From Clostridiales bacterium (GTDB lineage Bacteria > Bacillota > Clostridia > Christensenellales > Aristaeellaceae): a stretch of DNA of 37,966 nucleotides. This document shows positions 31,147 to 37,877 of the stretch, one piece after another. Made by a program: the position numbers and the translations under genes. The stretch lies in contig SVGY01000022.1 in NCBI GenBank assembly GCA_015056145.1, forward strand, positions 1 through 37,966. Reading direction: 5' to 3'. How positions within the stretch are numbered: position 1 is the stretch's first letter; the number at the start of each line of letters is the position of its first letter. The notes under the pieces are model-generated. The model saw nothing but the letters and a program-made list of their open reading frames with translations, was not told the DNA's origin and made no database searches.

Positions 31147-31950
31147 ATGAGAATAGCTTATCAATATAACCATTTGAATGCCAGAGAGTATCTTCTGGTA
31201 AATAAAAATGTTCAGTTTACAGAATTGCAAAACAGTATTACTACTCTGGATGCGAATAATTACTTAAAGATTAGTTTGGATAAAGCCAAGTTCGGCATTG
31301 TTATTTATAGCCAAGGGAAAATCAACTCAGCAATTCAGAAATACTTGCGTGCAAGAGGTTGGGCTGAAAGTAAGGTATACTATTATGTAACAAGTGACGA
31401 ACCTACAACAAGAGAAATTGTTCACATTCTTGATAAAGACCAACAAAAGCAAATTATTGAATCCAGAGGACATGTTAGTCACTCAACTTATAATCAGGTT
31501 GATTTTCAGAAAGATCGTATTGCTGTTGAAGTCCAATTTGGCAAATACTTTAGTGTTGCCTATGACCTTCATGTAAAACATACTTTTTTCTATTCGCGAA
31601 ACGATATTGATGTAGGTATTGAAGTCATTCCAACCAAAGCTATGGAAGAGAGTATGGATACTGGAGTTCCATGGTTTGAAAACGAGGTTACAAATGTTAT
31701 TAGGGAAGGACGAACCAATCCACCCGTTCCAATATTGGTATTAGGAATAGAGCCTGATGCAATTGCAAGCAAAGAGCCCACTGATTATTCAGATGAAGAA
31801 CTTGCTGTAATTTTAAAATCAATGGATGCTGCAAAATATGACACGCAGAAGAATAAGCTGCTGCGAGAGAATTTGAGCCCTGACAAGCGTGCGATTTTAG
31901 AGCGCAGGATTTGTAAAATTGATCACTGCCTGGCGATGATAAGGGAGTAA
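31147..31950 (+). CDS. Type II restriction endonuclease, BglII/BstYI family
   Basis: A 267-residue endonuclease. The signature is the active site VDFQKDRIAVEVQFGK: Asp119, Glu128 and Gln130 have the same spacing as the catalytic D-x9-E-x-Q of BglII, which uses Gln in place of the usual Lys. DIDVGIEVIPTKAMEESM, TGVPWFENEV and PVPILVLGIEPD follow as in BstYI/BglII relatives. It probably cuts within AGATCT or RGATCY; this is inferred from the family. Composition is AT-rich and unlike the core genome. Its stop lies four bases before the start of the methyltransferase gene. Confidence 0.85.
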   Translation: MRIAYQYNHLNAREYLLVNKNVQFTELQNSITTLDANNYLKISLDKAKFGIVIYSQGKINSAIQKYLRARGWAESKVYYYVTSDEPTTREIVHILDKDQQKQIIESRGHVSHSTYNQVDFQKDRIAVEVQFGKYFSVAYDLHVKHTFFYSRNDIDVGIEVIPTKAMEESMDTGVPWFENEVTNVIREGRTNPPVPILVLGIEPDAIASKEPTDYSDEELAVILKSMDAAKYDTQKNKLLRENLSPDKRAILERRICKIDHCLAMIRE

Positions 31951-31954
31951 TTCT

Positions 31955-32959
31955 ATGGAACTGAAGAACTATCGTTATGTAAAGCAAGATGCTCTTTCAT
32001 TTTTGAAAGAATTACCTGATAATAGCGTAAAACTGATTGTCACTTCGCCCCCATATAACATTGGAAAAGAATACGAAGTCGCAACTTCACTTACTACATA
32101 TCTTGATAACTTGAAACCTATCATTCGTGAGATACATCGGGTATTGACGGAAGATGGTAGTGTTTGTTGGGAAATTGGAAACTATATTGACCCTAATACC
32201 AGCGAGGTATATCCTCTCGATATCTATTACTACTCTATTTTCAAGGATCTTGGTATGCAGTTGCGCAACAGGATCATTTGGCATTTTGGACATGGTTTAC
32301 AGTGCGAAAAGCGCTTTTCTGGTCGCTACGAAACAATTCTTTGGTTTACAAAAAGTGATTCATATACTTTCAATCTTGACGATGTTCGAATTCCATCAAA
32401 GTATCCTGGAAAGCGTGCATACAAAGGAGCGAACAAAGGGAAACTATCTGGGAATCCAAAGGGAAAGAATCCTGAAGATTTATGGGTTGCCACTATCGAT
32501 AGACTTTACGATGACTGGGATAGTTGCGTATGGGATGTTCCAAATGTAAAATCTCAGCATCCTGAAAAGACAATTCATCCTTGCCAATTCCCTATTGAAT
32601 TAGTTGAGCGTTGCGTTTTGGCATTAACTAATGAAAATGATGTTGTTTATGATCCTTTTGCTGGCGTCGGCAGCGCCCTGATTGCAGCGCTAAAAAATAA
32701 TAGGCAAGCTTTAGGAACAGAACTTGTTGAGGATTATATTGTTATAGGTGAAGAGAGAATCCAAAAACTCAAGCAAGATATTTTGAAAACCAGACCAATC
32801 TACCAACGAATTTATGAACCTTCGGGAAGCGATAAAATTTCCACTTATCCCTTGGAGTGGTTAGAAGAGCGTTTGCAACAGTTGCTTCAAACACAAACTT
32901 CTCTACAGCAAGAAATCGAAAACATTCAAGAGGATATTTTATCCAGAACCCAAAGTTAA
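31955..32959 (+). CDS. Type II DNA methyltransferase (beta class, N4-cytosine-type)
   Basis: A 334-residue modification enzyme paired with the upstream nuclease. The catalytic motif IV is TSPPYNIG (SPPY at residues 31-34), and the AdoMet motif I follows late in the protein as DPFAGVGS (233-240), the beta-class order. SPPY-type enzymes of this group usually make N4-methylcytosine and, in BglII/BstYI systems, protect the inner C of GATC. About 60 C-terminal residues (LEERLQQLLQTQTSLQQEIE) form a likely coiled coil. The restriction gene precedes the methylase gene in one operon, ended by a terminator. Specificity is not shown. Confidence 0.9.
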   Translation: MELKNYRYVKQDALSFLKELPDNSVKLIVTSPPYNIGKEYEVATSLTTYLDNLKPIIREIHRVLTEDGSVCWEIGNYIDPNTSEVYPLDIYYYSIFKDLGMQLRNRIIWHFGHGLQCEKRFSGRYETILWFTKSDSYTFNLDDVRIPSKYPGKRAYKGANKGKLSGNPKGKNPEDLWVATIDRLYDDWDSCVWDVPNVKSQHPEKTIHPCQFPIELVERCVLALTNENDVVYDPFAGVGSALIAALKNNRQALGTELVEDYIVIGEERIQKLKQDILKTRPIYQRIYEPSGSDKISTYPLEWLEERLQQLLQTQTSLQQEIENIQEDILSRTQS

Positions 32960-32965
32960 TGAAAG

Positions 32966-33005
32966 GGATATCTCATTCAACTTTCTGAATGAGATATCCT
33001 TTTTC
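32966..33005. terminator. Bidirectional terminator between methyltransferase and recombinase
   Basis: A perfect 14-bp stem, GGATATCTCATTCA with TGAATGAGATATCC, six-base loop, T-run on the plus side and A-rich flank on the other. It separates convergent genes. Confidence 0.9.
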
Positions 33006-33591
33006 ATCCGATCAACTTCAAATATTTATAAACCGTCGGCCTACTCAATCCACAAATCCGTGCCAGCTCGCTCACATTCATCTTTCCCGAAGCAAAAGAT
33101 GGATAATACTTATAGAACACGGCAGGAATATCATCCTTTGTCGTTTGCGGTCTGCCAATTTTCTTTCCTTTTGCGCGCGCGTTTTCCAAACCGCTTCGTA
33201 CTCTCGCCCTGATAATAGCCAGTTCAAGCTCTGCGAAAACCGCGCTCATCTGAATGAACGCTTGGCTCATAGGGTCTATCTGCCCGTTACGGCAATCGAC
33301 TGTGATACTGCCAACGATGATAAGCCTGAGCTTCTTGCTCTTGATGGTTTCAACAATCTCACAAAGTTGCTGTGTGCTTCTGCTCAAACGGCTGACCTCA
33401 AGAGTGATGATGGTATCACCCTCAGTCGCCGCATCCAAGAGCATATGAAGATTCTGTTTCACCTTCGCGTCGCCGTGTTCATACTCAAAAATCACTTCAT
33501 CCGCTCCGGCGGCCTTCAGTTCCCGAATCTGGCGGTTGATGTCCTGCTTTTCCTCCGTGGTGGAGCAGCGAGCATATCCCCATGTTTTCAT
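33004..33591 (-). CDS. Serine recombinase, resolvase/invertase family
   Basis: A 195-residue small serine recombinase. The catalytic Ser10 is in WGYARCSTTEEKQDINRQ. TLEVSRLSRSTQQL and FAELELAIIRARVRSGLENA mark the catalytic domain and E-helix, and the C-terminal HTH is MNVSELARICGLSRPTVYKY. It would resolve cointegrates or invert DNA. ATG at 33591 has AGGAGG eight bases upstream. The upstream 130 bp has nested inverted repeats that could be its recombination site. It is complete; it could be a resolvase of a plasmid-derived element. Confidence 0.92.
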   Translation of the reverse strand: MKTWGYARCSTTEEKQDINRQIRELKAAGADEVIFEYEHGDAKVKQNLHMLLDAATEGDTIITLEVSRLSRSTQQLCEIVETIKSKKLRLIIVGSITVDCRNGQIDPMSQAFIQMSAVFAELELAIIRARVRSGLENARAKGKKIGRPQTTKDDIPAVFYKYYPSFASGKMNVSELARICGLSRPTVYKYLKLIG

Positions 33592-33607
33592 TCTCTTGAC
33601 CTCCTGT

Positions 33608-33687
33608 GTAAAAGAAAAGGTGGAACGCCGCAAATCGTTTCATTGACGGATTTCTTTTACAGATTTCCCGCCTTTTCGGCGGCGTTC
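33608..33687. promoter_or_regulatory. Nested inverted repeats upstream of the recombinase (candidate res site)
   Basis: GTAAAAGAAA (33608-33617) with TTTCTTTTAC (33651-33660), and GAACGCCGC (33623-33631) with GCGGCGTTC (33679-33687), interleaved. Inverted sites directly upstream of small serine recombinase genes are often the recombination/operator sites. Confidence 0.45.
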
Positions 33688-33727
33688 TGGCCTTGTACTG
33701 ACTGTCAATTCAAACAGATGTTTGACT

Positions 33728-33985
33728 TTACGCTTCATCGTCCTCCGCTATCTGCCGCACGACCTCTTGAACATGAGCCTCATGCAATTCGCGGATGTGC
33801 TGGCGGAGGCTATATAGTGCTGCTCCGATGGTGCTGAAGGCATTGGCGGCGAGCCATTCCTGATGCTTCTTTGCAAGCTGGTTCAGGGGAAGTGCGTCTT
33901 CTTCAAACAACACGACAGCCCCTTCAACAATCAGCCGCATTTCATCAAGAGCAACGCCGGAGTTCCACATATATTCACCCTTCAT
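33728..33985 (-). CDS. Small element protein of unknown function
   Basis: An 85-residue, mostly helical, acidic protein (ALDEMRLIVEGAVVLFEED, then AEDDEA at the end). ATG at 33985 follows GGAGGG at seven bases. Similar small proteins accompany ArdC-like genes in clostridial mobile elements, but I do not recognise a domain. It lies 28 nt downstream of the ArdC-like gene on the same strand, separated by a GGGGCAGCGGG/CCCGCGCCCC stem that includes the ArdC stop codon. Confidence 0.65.
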   Translation of the reverse strand: MKGEYMWNSGVALDEMRLIVEGAVVLFEEDALPLNQLAKKHQEWLAANAFSTIGAALYSLRQHIRELHEAHVQEVVRQIAEDDEA

Positions 33986-34013
33986 CGCTTTTCCCTCCAT
34001 ATGGGGCGCGGGA

Positions 34014-34841
34014 TTAACCCGCTGCCCCAAGAATCAGGTTGACTGCCTTTTCGGCTTTACCCGCCGCGCTGATGATGAAGCGCTTGTCGTTCTTCAACAC
34101 TTGCAGCCAGTTCTGTACATATGCTGTGCTGTTGCGGAAGCTCTTGGCGGTTTCCAGCCCTGCGTGATTCACCAGTGCCGCCGCGCCGATCTCTGCCACC
34201 AGCTCTTCCTTGCTGTAAGCCTCTGTCCCGAAGAAGGCGACCTTCTCAAGACGGTTGAGGCGGCTTGCGTGGCCTGTGCTGTGGGTCAGCTCATGGAAGG
34301 CGGTGCTGTAATATTCTGCGGTTTCCGCAAACTGTTTCAAGAGGGGAAGGGTTACGCGGTCAACGGAGGGAGTATAGAAAGCCCTGTCCCCTTCCTGATG
34401 CACCAGACGAACGCCGCTTCGCTGGATGTATTCCGCAATCATCGCTTCTGCCTTTTGGTCGGCGTTTGCAGTCAAGGGCATTTGCGGCATATGCTTGGCG
34501 GTCAGCCCTTCGCATTGGTCGATATGGAAAACGCTGTAGTAGCGCAGGAAAGGGATTTGCTTGACTTCGCCTGTCTCTTCGTCCTTTTGCTCAACGAACT
34601 TCCAGAAGACAACCATGCTGGCTTTCTCGCCCTTCTTGACTTTGCCGCCTTCCTGCTGGCACTGCTTAAAGGTGACATACTCGCCAGCCTTGCCAAGCAG
34701 CATCTGGTTTAGGAGGCTGTAAGGCTTGCCCGTGGCGCGGCTGATACAGGCGGCGGAGGCGACCCACGGCTTTTGCCAAGGGATGATGCCGTTTTCCATC
34801 TGGTTGATAATGCGGTCAGTGACTTCCTTGTAGATATCCAT
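34014..34841 (-). CDS. ArdC-like antirestriction protein
   Basis: A 275-residue protein. The N-terminal ArdC-type ssDNA-binding domain (DIYKEVTDRIINQMENGI, then IPWQKPW and TGKPYSLLNQMLL) is followed by a zincin-like metallopeptidase domain with HELTHSTGH near residue 182 and ELVAEIGAAAL with the third metal ligand. ArdC proteins travel on conjugative elements and protect incoming DNA from host restriction. ATG at 34841 has AAAGGAAG upstream. Its presence on the same element as a restriction system suggests that the element carries both attack and protection. Confidence 0.9.
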   Translation of the reverse strand: MDIYKEVTDRIINQMENGIIPWQKPWVASAACISRATGKPYSLLNQMLLGKAGEYVTFKQCQQEGGKVKKGEKASMVVFWKFVEQKDEETGEVKQIPFLRYYSVFHIDQCEGLTAKHMPQMPLTANADQKAEAMIAEYIQRSGVRLVHQEGDRAFYTPSVDRVTLPLLKQFAETAEYYSTAFHELTHSTGHASRLNRLEKVAFFGTEAYSKEELVAEIGAAALVNHAGLETAKSFRNSTAYVQNWLQVLKNDKRFIISAAGKAEKAVNLILGAAG

Positions 34842-34862
34842 ATTGTGCTTCCTTTCTCTTGT

Positions 34863-34901
34863 GGGAAGCACAGTCGATGTGGTAGAATGACTGTGCTTCC
34901 C
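34863..34901. promoter_or_regulatory. Perfect 13-bp inverted repeat upstream of the ArdC gene
   Basis: GGGAAGCACAGTC (34863-34875) and GACTGTGCTTCCC (34889-34901) around a 13-base spacer, 21 nt before the ArdC start. As RNA it would form a long stem just before the ribosome site; as DNA it could be an operator. Confidence 0.55.
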
Positions 34902-34956
34902 TGTTCGTCGCAGTTCGGGGTTGCTTGCCAGAGTGCTGTGGTAGGTGCTCTGGCTT

Positions 34957-35226
34957 TTAGTTTATGGAGAATCGGCGGGCGGTGGTCTGCTTGGTGTAAG
35001 CAGCGGCGAGTTCCGCGTGTTCCTTCTTGAAGCGGACGCTATCGAAGCGGCTGCTGGTGAAGGTCTTCCAGCTGACCTTGAATGCACCAGCCAGAAGGGT
35101 TTCTTCTTCGCCCATGACCTGCTTGATTTCATCTTCCATCGCGCTGATTTCCGCTTCCAGTTCTTCCTTCATGCGCTTGAGTTCCAGAAGCTCCTTGACC
35201 TTGTTTTCCATGTTGGGGTTGCTCAT
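34957..35226 (-). CDS. Small coiled-coil protein of the YqaJ-associated type
   Basis: An 89-residue protein. It starts with a coiled coil (VKELLELKRMKEELEAEISA) and ends with GAFKVSWKTFTSSRFDSVRF, KKEHAEL and TTARRFSIN. The pattern KVSWK...RFD...FKKEH...RRF occurs in small phage and mobile-element proteins commonly found next to YqaJ-type recombination nucleases. No such nuclease is present here. ATG at 35226 has GGAGG eight bases upstream and is driven by a perfect promoter. Role unknown. Confidence 0.7.
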   Translation of the reverse strand: MSNPNMENKVKELLELKRMKEELEAEISAMEDEIKQVMGEEETLLAGAFKVSWKTFTSSRFDSVRFKKEHAELAAAYTKQTTARRFSIN

Positions 35227-35269
35227 TGTGTTGGCCTCCTTTGTGTTTTTGGGAGTGGGTGTTCCTTAT

Positions 35270-35308
35270 TACAGTTATTATTATATACTCTACAGTTAAT
35301 AATGTCAA
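35270..35308 (-). promoter_or_regulatory. Consensus promoter and candidate operators in the divergent region
   Basis: On the minus strand TTGACA (complement of 35303-35308), a 17-bp spacer and TATAAT (complement of 35280-35285). TACAGTTAttAT and TACAGTTAATAAT overlap it as direct repeats, a likely operator for the XRE protein encoded divergently. Confidence 0.7.
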
Positions 35309-35362
35309 TAGCAAAATTAACTTTTGGGTAAATTTCTTTCTGTTAGAGTTAATGAAATAAAT

Positions 35363-35381
35363 CCTTTGATTTATTCAAAGG
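35363..35381 (+). promoter_or_regulatory. CCTTTGA palindrome before the XRE gene
   Basis: CCTTTGA and TCAAAGG flank five bases, 32 nt before the XRE start and next to a TATGAT -10-like box. It may be an autoregulatory operator. Confidence 0.4.
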
Positions 35382-35413
35382 TCTATGATAAAATGCATGA
35401 TGAGGTGATTGGT

Positions 35414-35623
35414 ATGACCATTGAACAAAAAATCAGCATGGCGTTGGCTTACAAAGGCATGAGCCAGGCGGCATTGGCGCGTGAAATTGGTACTTCTCCG
35501 GCAAATTTGAATCAGCGTATGAAGCGCGGTTCCTTTACTGCCGAAGAGATGGAAAAAATCGCGGCGGCGCTTGGGGCCAAGTATTTTTATGGCTTCGAGT
35601 TTGACGATGGTACCAAGGTATAA
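35414..35623 (+). CDS. XRE-family transcriptional regulator
   Basis: A 69-residue single-HTH protein: MTIEQKISMALAYKGMSQAA then LAREIGTSPANLNQRMKRG, ending in AAALGAKYFYGFEFDDGT. The MSQAALAREIG..P.NLNQRM helices are classic Cro/CI type. ATG 35414 follows GAGGTG; a longer frame to 35324 crosses the promoter region and is not used. It is divergent from the coiled-coil/ArdC/recombinase side and probably represses it through the repeats at 35270-35308. Confidence 0.85.
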   Translation: MTIEQKISMALAYKGMSQAALAREIGTSPANLNQRMKRGSFTAEEMEKIAAALGAKYFYGFEFDDGTKV

Positions 35624-35650
35624 CTGCGCCGAAGCATAGAACGAAAAAAG

Positions 35651-35691
35651 CGGGGACAGTCTGCGCGATGTGCGCAAGCTGTCCCCGTTGC
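35651..35691. terminator. Terminator after the XRE gene
   Basis: CGGGGACAG with CTGTCCCCG, with a GCGC-rich inner stem and a TTGCTGTT tail; it is preceded by an A-rich run so it can work in both directions. Confidence 0.75.
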
Positions 35692-35733
35692 TGTTAGATG
35701 CCTACCCCGGTACCCTTTTGGGATAATCAAAAA

Positions 35734-35979
35734 TCAAACACCTATACCCCGCCCTGCCTGCTCTTTCTCCCCGCTAAATCGTCTGAGCATTTCAGATGTC
35801 GGATATGGATGAGCATCAGCGGGCAGAGCAAAACCTTTTGTCTGCATAGCATAGTGAAGCCGCCTTTCAAAATCTTCCTGCAAATAGTCAGCTTGCTCTT
35901 TGGTGATGAGTCCTTCTTTCAAGAGATTGGCGGTACTCGTGCAATCAATGTATCGTTGTTGTATTCGCGCCAGATTCAT
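35734..35979 (-). CDS. Small element protein of unknown function
   Basis: An 81-residue protein (MNLARIQQRYIDCTSTANLL, then KEGLITKEQADYLQEDFERR and HPYPTSEMLRRFSGEKE). Its ATG overlaps the stop of the upstream interrupted gene (ATGA), so it depends on translational coupling and has no strong ribosome site of its own. The LITKEQADYLQEDFE region could be a small helical pair similar to proteins that follow RHH genes on mobilisable elements. No family recognised. Confidence 0.6.
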   Translation of the reverse strand: MNLARIQQRYIDCTSTANLLKEGLITKEQADYLQEDFERRLHYAMQTKGFALPADAHPYPTSEMLRRFSGEKEQAGRGIGV

Positions 35980-36275
35980 TTGAATAGCCTTGTCAATGGT
36001 GCAAGTAAATCATTGATGGCCTTCTGAGCCTTCTTTGCGCTTTGTTGGTCAATCTCAATCTGTACTTTCTGTTTGGAAAGCTGCTTGCTTACTTCCTGCT
36101 ATACAACATCAGGTATTTCTTTTTTCACCTCTTCGGCTACTCCCTGCGCAGTCGCATCGGCATAATCACAGAACTCTTTGATATGTCGTCCATGATAGGG
36201 ATTACCGCCACTCACAGTTGTTTCCATCTACATCCCGTGTTTGATAATGGATGCTCTTGTTTTCCCAACATTCAT
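35976..36275 (-). pseudogene. 99-codon gene interrupted by two in-frame TAG codons
   Basis: Starts at ATG 36275 after GAAAGGAG with good spacing. It reads MNVGKTRASIIKHGM, TAG (36228-36230), then METTVSGGNPYHGRHIKEFC to KKEIPDVV, TAG (36099-36101), then QEVSKQLSKQKVQIEIDQ to LLAPLTRLFK and TGA. The three parts share one frame, have coding-like composition, and end by overlapping the next start codon. Both stops differ from the glutamine codon CAG by one base. Possibilities: a decaying gene, a gene from a donor that reads TAG as an amino acid, or read-through. TAG ends other genes here (WYL, GNAT), so general recoding is unlikely. Confidence 0.6.
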
Positions 36276-36290
36276 GTTTCATTTCTCCTT

Positions 36291-36443
36291 TCAATAAGTT
36301 TCGATATAGCAATGCTGAACATATTTTCTAATCATCTGACGAATAATCTGAGATGCGCTCAAATCGCGTTCGATGGCAAATCTCATCAGAAGTGCTTTAT
36401 CTTCCTTAGACAGTCTGATGGATAATGTTGTCATGTCATTCAT
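36291..36443 (-). CDS. Ribbon-helix-helix protein
   Basis: A 50-residue RHH protein: MNDMTTLSIRLSKEDKALLM then RFAIERDLSASQIIRQMIRK. A short beta strand (TTLSIRL) and two helices fit the Arc/MetJ/CopG fold used by antitoxins, plasmid copy-control and mobilisation proteins. ATG at 36443 follows GGGAG at eight bases; a longer frame lacks a ribosome site. It is first of a three-gene unit with the TAG-interrupted gene and the 81-residue protein, which suggests a mobilisation or toxin-antitoxin-like cassette. Too short for the family to be certain. Confidence 0.75.
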   Translation of the reverse strand: MNDMTTLSIRLSKEDKALLMRFAIERDLSASQIIRQMIRKYVQHCYIETY

Positions 36444-36574
36444 TCTTTTCACTCCCTTCACTACTTTGTGCAAAAAAGAGCAATACATGTGACTGTGTGT
36501 GCCCAGATTTTCCAGGCCATATCTCCAAAGGTTTTCCGCGCATAATCTCTTCTCTTTATTATTAACGGAAACCC

Positions 36575-36603
36575 TTTGGGGAGAAAGTCTTATGTGGTAT
36601 ACT
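36575..36603 (+). promoter_or_regulatory. Extended -10 promoter for the WYL gene
   Basis: TATACT at 36598-36603 preceded by TGG (extended -10), with a weak TTTGGG at a 17-bp spacer. Confidence 0.5.
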
Positions 36604-36633
36604 AATTATCAGCAAATGTCTTGGAGGCACAGT

Positions 36634-37749
36634 ATGGAAGATTATATTGAAAGGCAAGCGCACCATGGGAAGCAATTCCATCAAAAGCTCAAACCGTATG
36701 TGGTGCTTCAATATCTGCTAAAGAACACGGACGAAAACCACGTTGCTACTGCTCCTGATATTGTAGCCTACCTTCAGGAATGCGGAATAGAGGCAGAACG
36801 CCGCTCGATTTATAGAGACATCAAAGAAATCAATTATGTTGCGCTGATGTTGGAAGAGGACTGCATGATTAATGAAGCGCGCGAAATGGTAGAATGTGAT
36901 GATGATGACGAAAATAAGCTCGTCATCTATGATTGTCACCGAAAGGGCTTCTATGCGCGCCGCCGTGATTTTGAGATGGATGATATCCGTCTTTTAGCCG
37001 AATGCGTTTACTCTGCCAAGTTTGTGAACGAAGGGCAAGCCAAACGTTTGGTAAAGGTGGTTTCACAATTCGTTAGCGACCATCAGGCAGAACAAATCAA
37101 GCATAGCGTATTGCGAACAGACCGTGTTAAGACAAACAACAAACAGGTTCTCAATAATATTTCGCTCATCAACAAAGCGATGAGCCGGAAAATTGAAGGT
37201 GTACCGCACAAGCCCGAAAAAATCCGTTTTAAGTATCTGAAGCACACAATCAGAGATGTAAACCAGCAAGTTGAACGCCGGAAGGGCGAAAGCTATGTTG
37301 TAAATCCGTTCCTTTTGCTGATTAATGACGGCAATTATTATCTGCTTTCCATTGATGAACGGACAAAGAAAGAACGCACCTATCGTGTTGACCGTATGAA
37401 AGATGTGGAACTTACGGGTATCGAGCGCGAAGGTGATGATGAGTTCAAGAAGGTAGATGTAAAGAACTATTCGCAACGTGTATTTTCCATGTATGGCGGC
37501 AAGTTGGCGCGTATAACGCTTCAGTGCATTAATCCCTTGTTGGATACGATGGTGGAACGTTTTGGAACAAATGAAGTTCAATACATGAAGGTGGATGAAG
37601 ACTATTTTTCGGTTTCCGCAAAAGTTGAAGTCAGCGACCAATTCTTTGGCTGGCTCTTGGGTTTTGGGCGGAGGGTGAAACTGACGGGCAATGACGAAGT
37701 GGTGAAGAAGTTCACGGCGTATTTGGATAAGGTTAGAGAGATGTATTAG
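36634..37749 (+). CDS. WYL-domain transcriptional regulator
   Basis: A 371-residue regulator. The N-terminal winged helix (about 15-75: KLKPYVVLQYLLKNTDENH, then ERRSIYRDIKEINYVALM) is followed by a WYL sensor domain (about 190-300: VVNPFLLLINDGNYYLLSID then RTYRVDRMKDVELT) and a WCX-like C-terminal part (VSDQFFGWLLGFGRRVKLTG). WYL regulators often control phage-defence islands and respond to nucleotides or nucleic-acid ligands. ATG 36634 follows TTGGAGG; the longer frame from 36499 crosses the promoter. It is complete and ends with its own terminator beside the right phased array. Confidence 0.9.
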   Translation: MEDYIERQAHHGKQFHQKLKPYVVLQYLLKNTDENHVATAPDIVAYLQECGIEAERRSIYRDIKEINYVALMLEEDCMINEAREMVECDDDDENKLVIYDCHRKGFYARRRDFEMDDIRLLAECVYSAKFVNEGQAKRLVKVVSQFVSDHQAEQIKHSVLRTDRVKTNNKQVLNNISLINKAMSRKIEGVPHKPEKIRFKYLKHTIRDVNQQVERRKGESYVVNPFLLLINDGNYYLLSIDERTKKERTYRVDRMKDVELTGIEREGDDEFKKVDVKNYSQRVFSMYGGKLARITLQCINPLLDTMVERFGTNEVQYMKVDEDYFSVSAKVEVSDQFFGWLLGFGRRVKLTGNDEVVKKFTAYLDKVREMY

Positions 37750-37750
37750 C

Positions 37751-37790
37751 AGAAAAGCAGTAGCTATCAACAGCTACTGCTTTTCTAATA
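37751..37790 (+). terminator. WYL-gene terminator
   Basis: A 15-bp perfect stem, AGAAAAGCAGTAGCT with AGCTACTGCTTTTCT and a six-base loop. The plus side ends AATA, so it may also end the recombinase transcript on the other strand. Confidence 0.85.
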
Positions 37791-37794
37791 TAAC

Positions 37795-37877
37795 CTGTTC
37801 AAACTCGTTCAAATCCCGTGCAAAACCTGCTCAAAAACCGTTCAGCTCCATTCAAAACCCGTCTCGAACTCATTCAC
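37795..37877 (-). repeat. Right phased array, inverted orientation
   Basis: TTCAAA-type units at about 37798, 37808, 37819, 37830, 37841, 37851 and 37873 (GTTCAAAC, GTTCAAAT, GTGCAAAAC, CTCAAAAAC, GTTCAGC, ATTCAAAAC, ATTCACG), with one weak unit near 37862. Steps are mostly 10-11 bp. It is the reverse complement of the left and middle array motif and overlaps the last codons of the recombinase gene. Confidence 0.65.

Noticed and set aside
35976..36275. Element-wide reassignment of TAG
   Set aside because: The WYL gene in the same element and the GNAT gene in the chromosome end naturally at TAG, and reading through the WYL stop adds only a dozen residues from its terminator hairpin.
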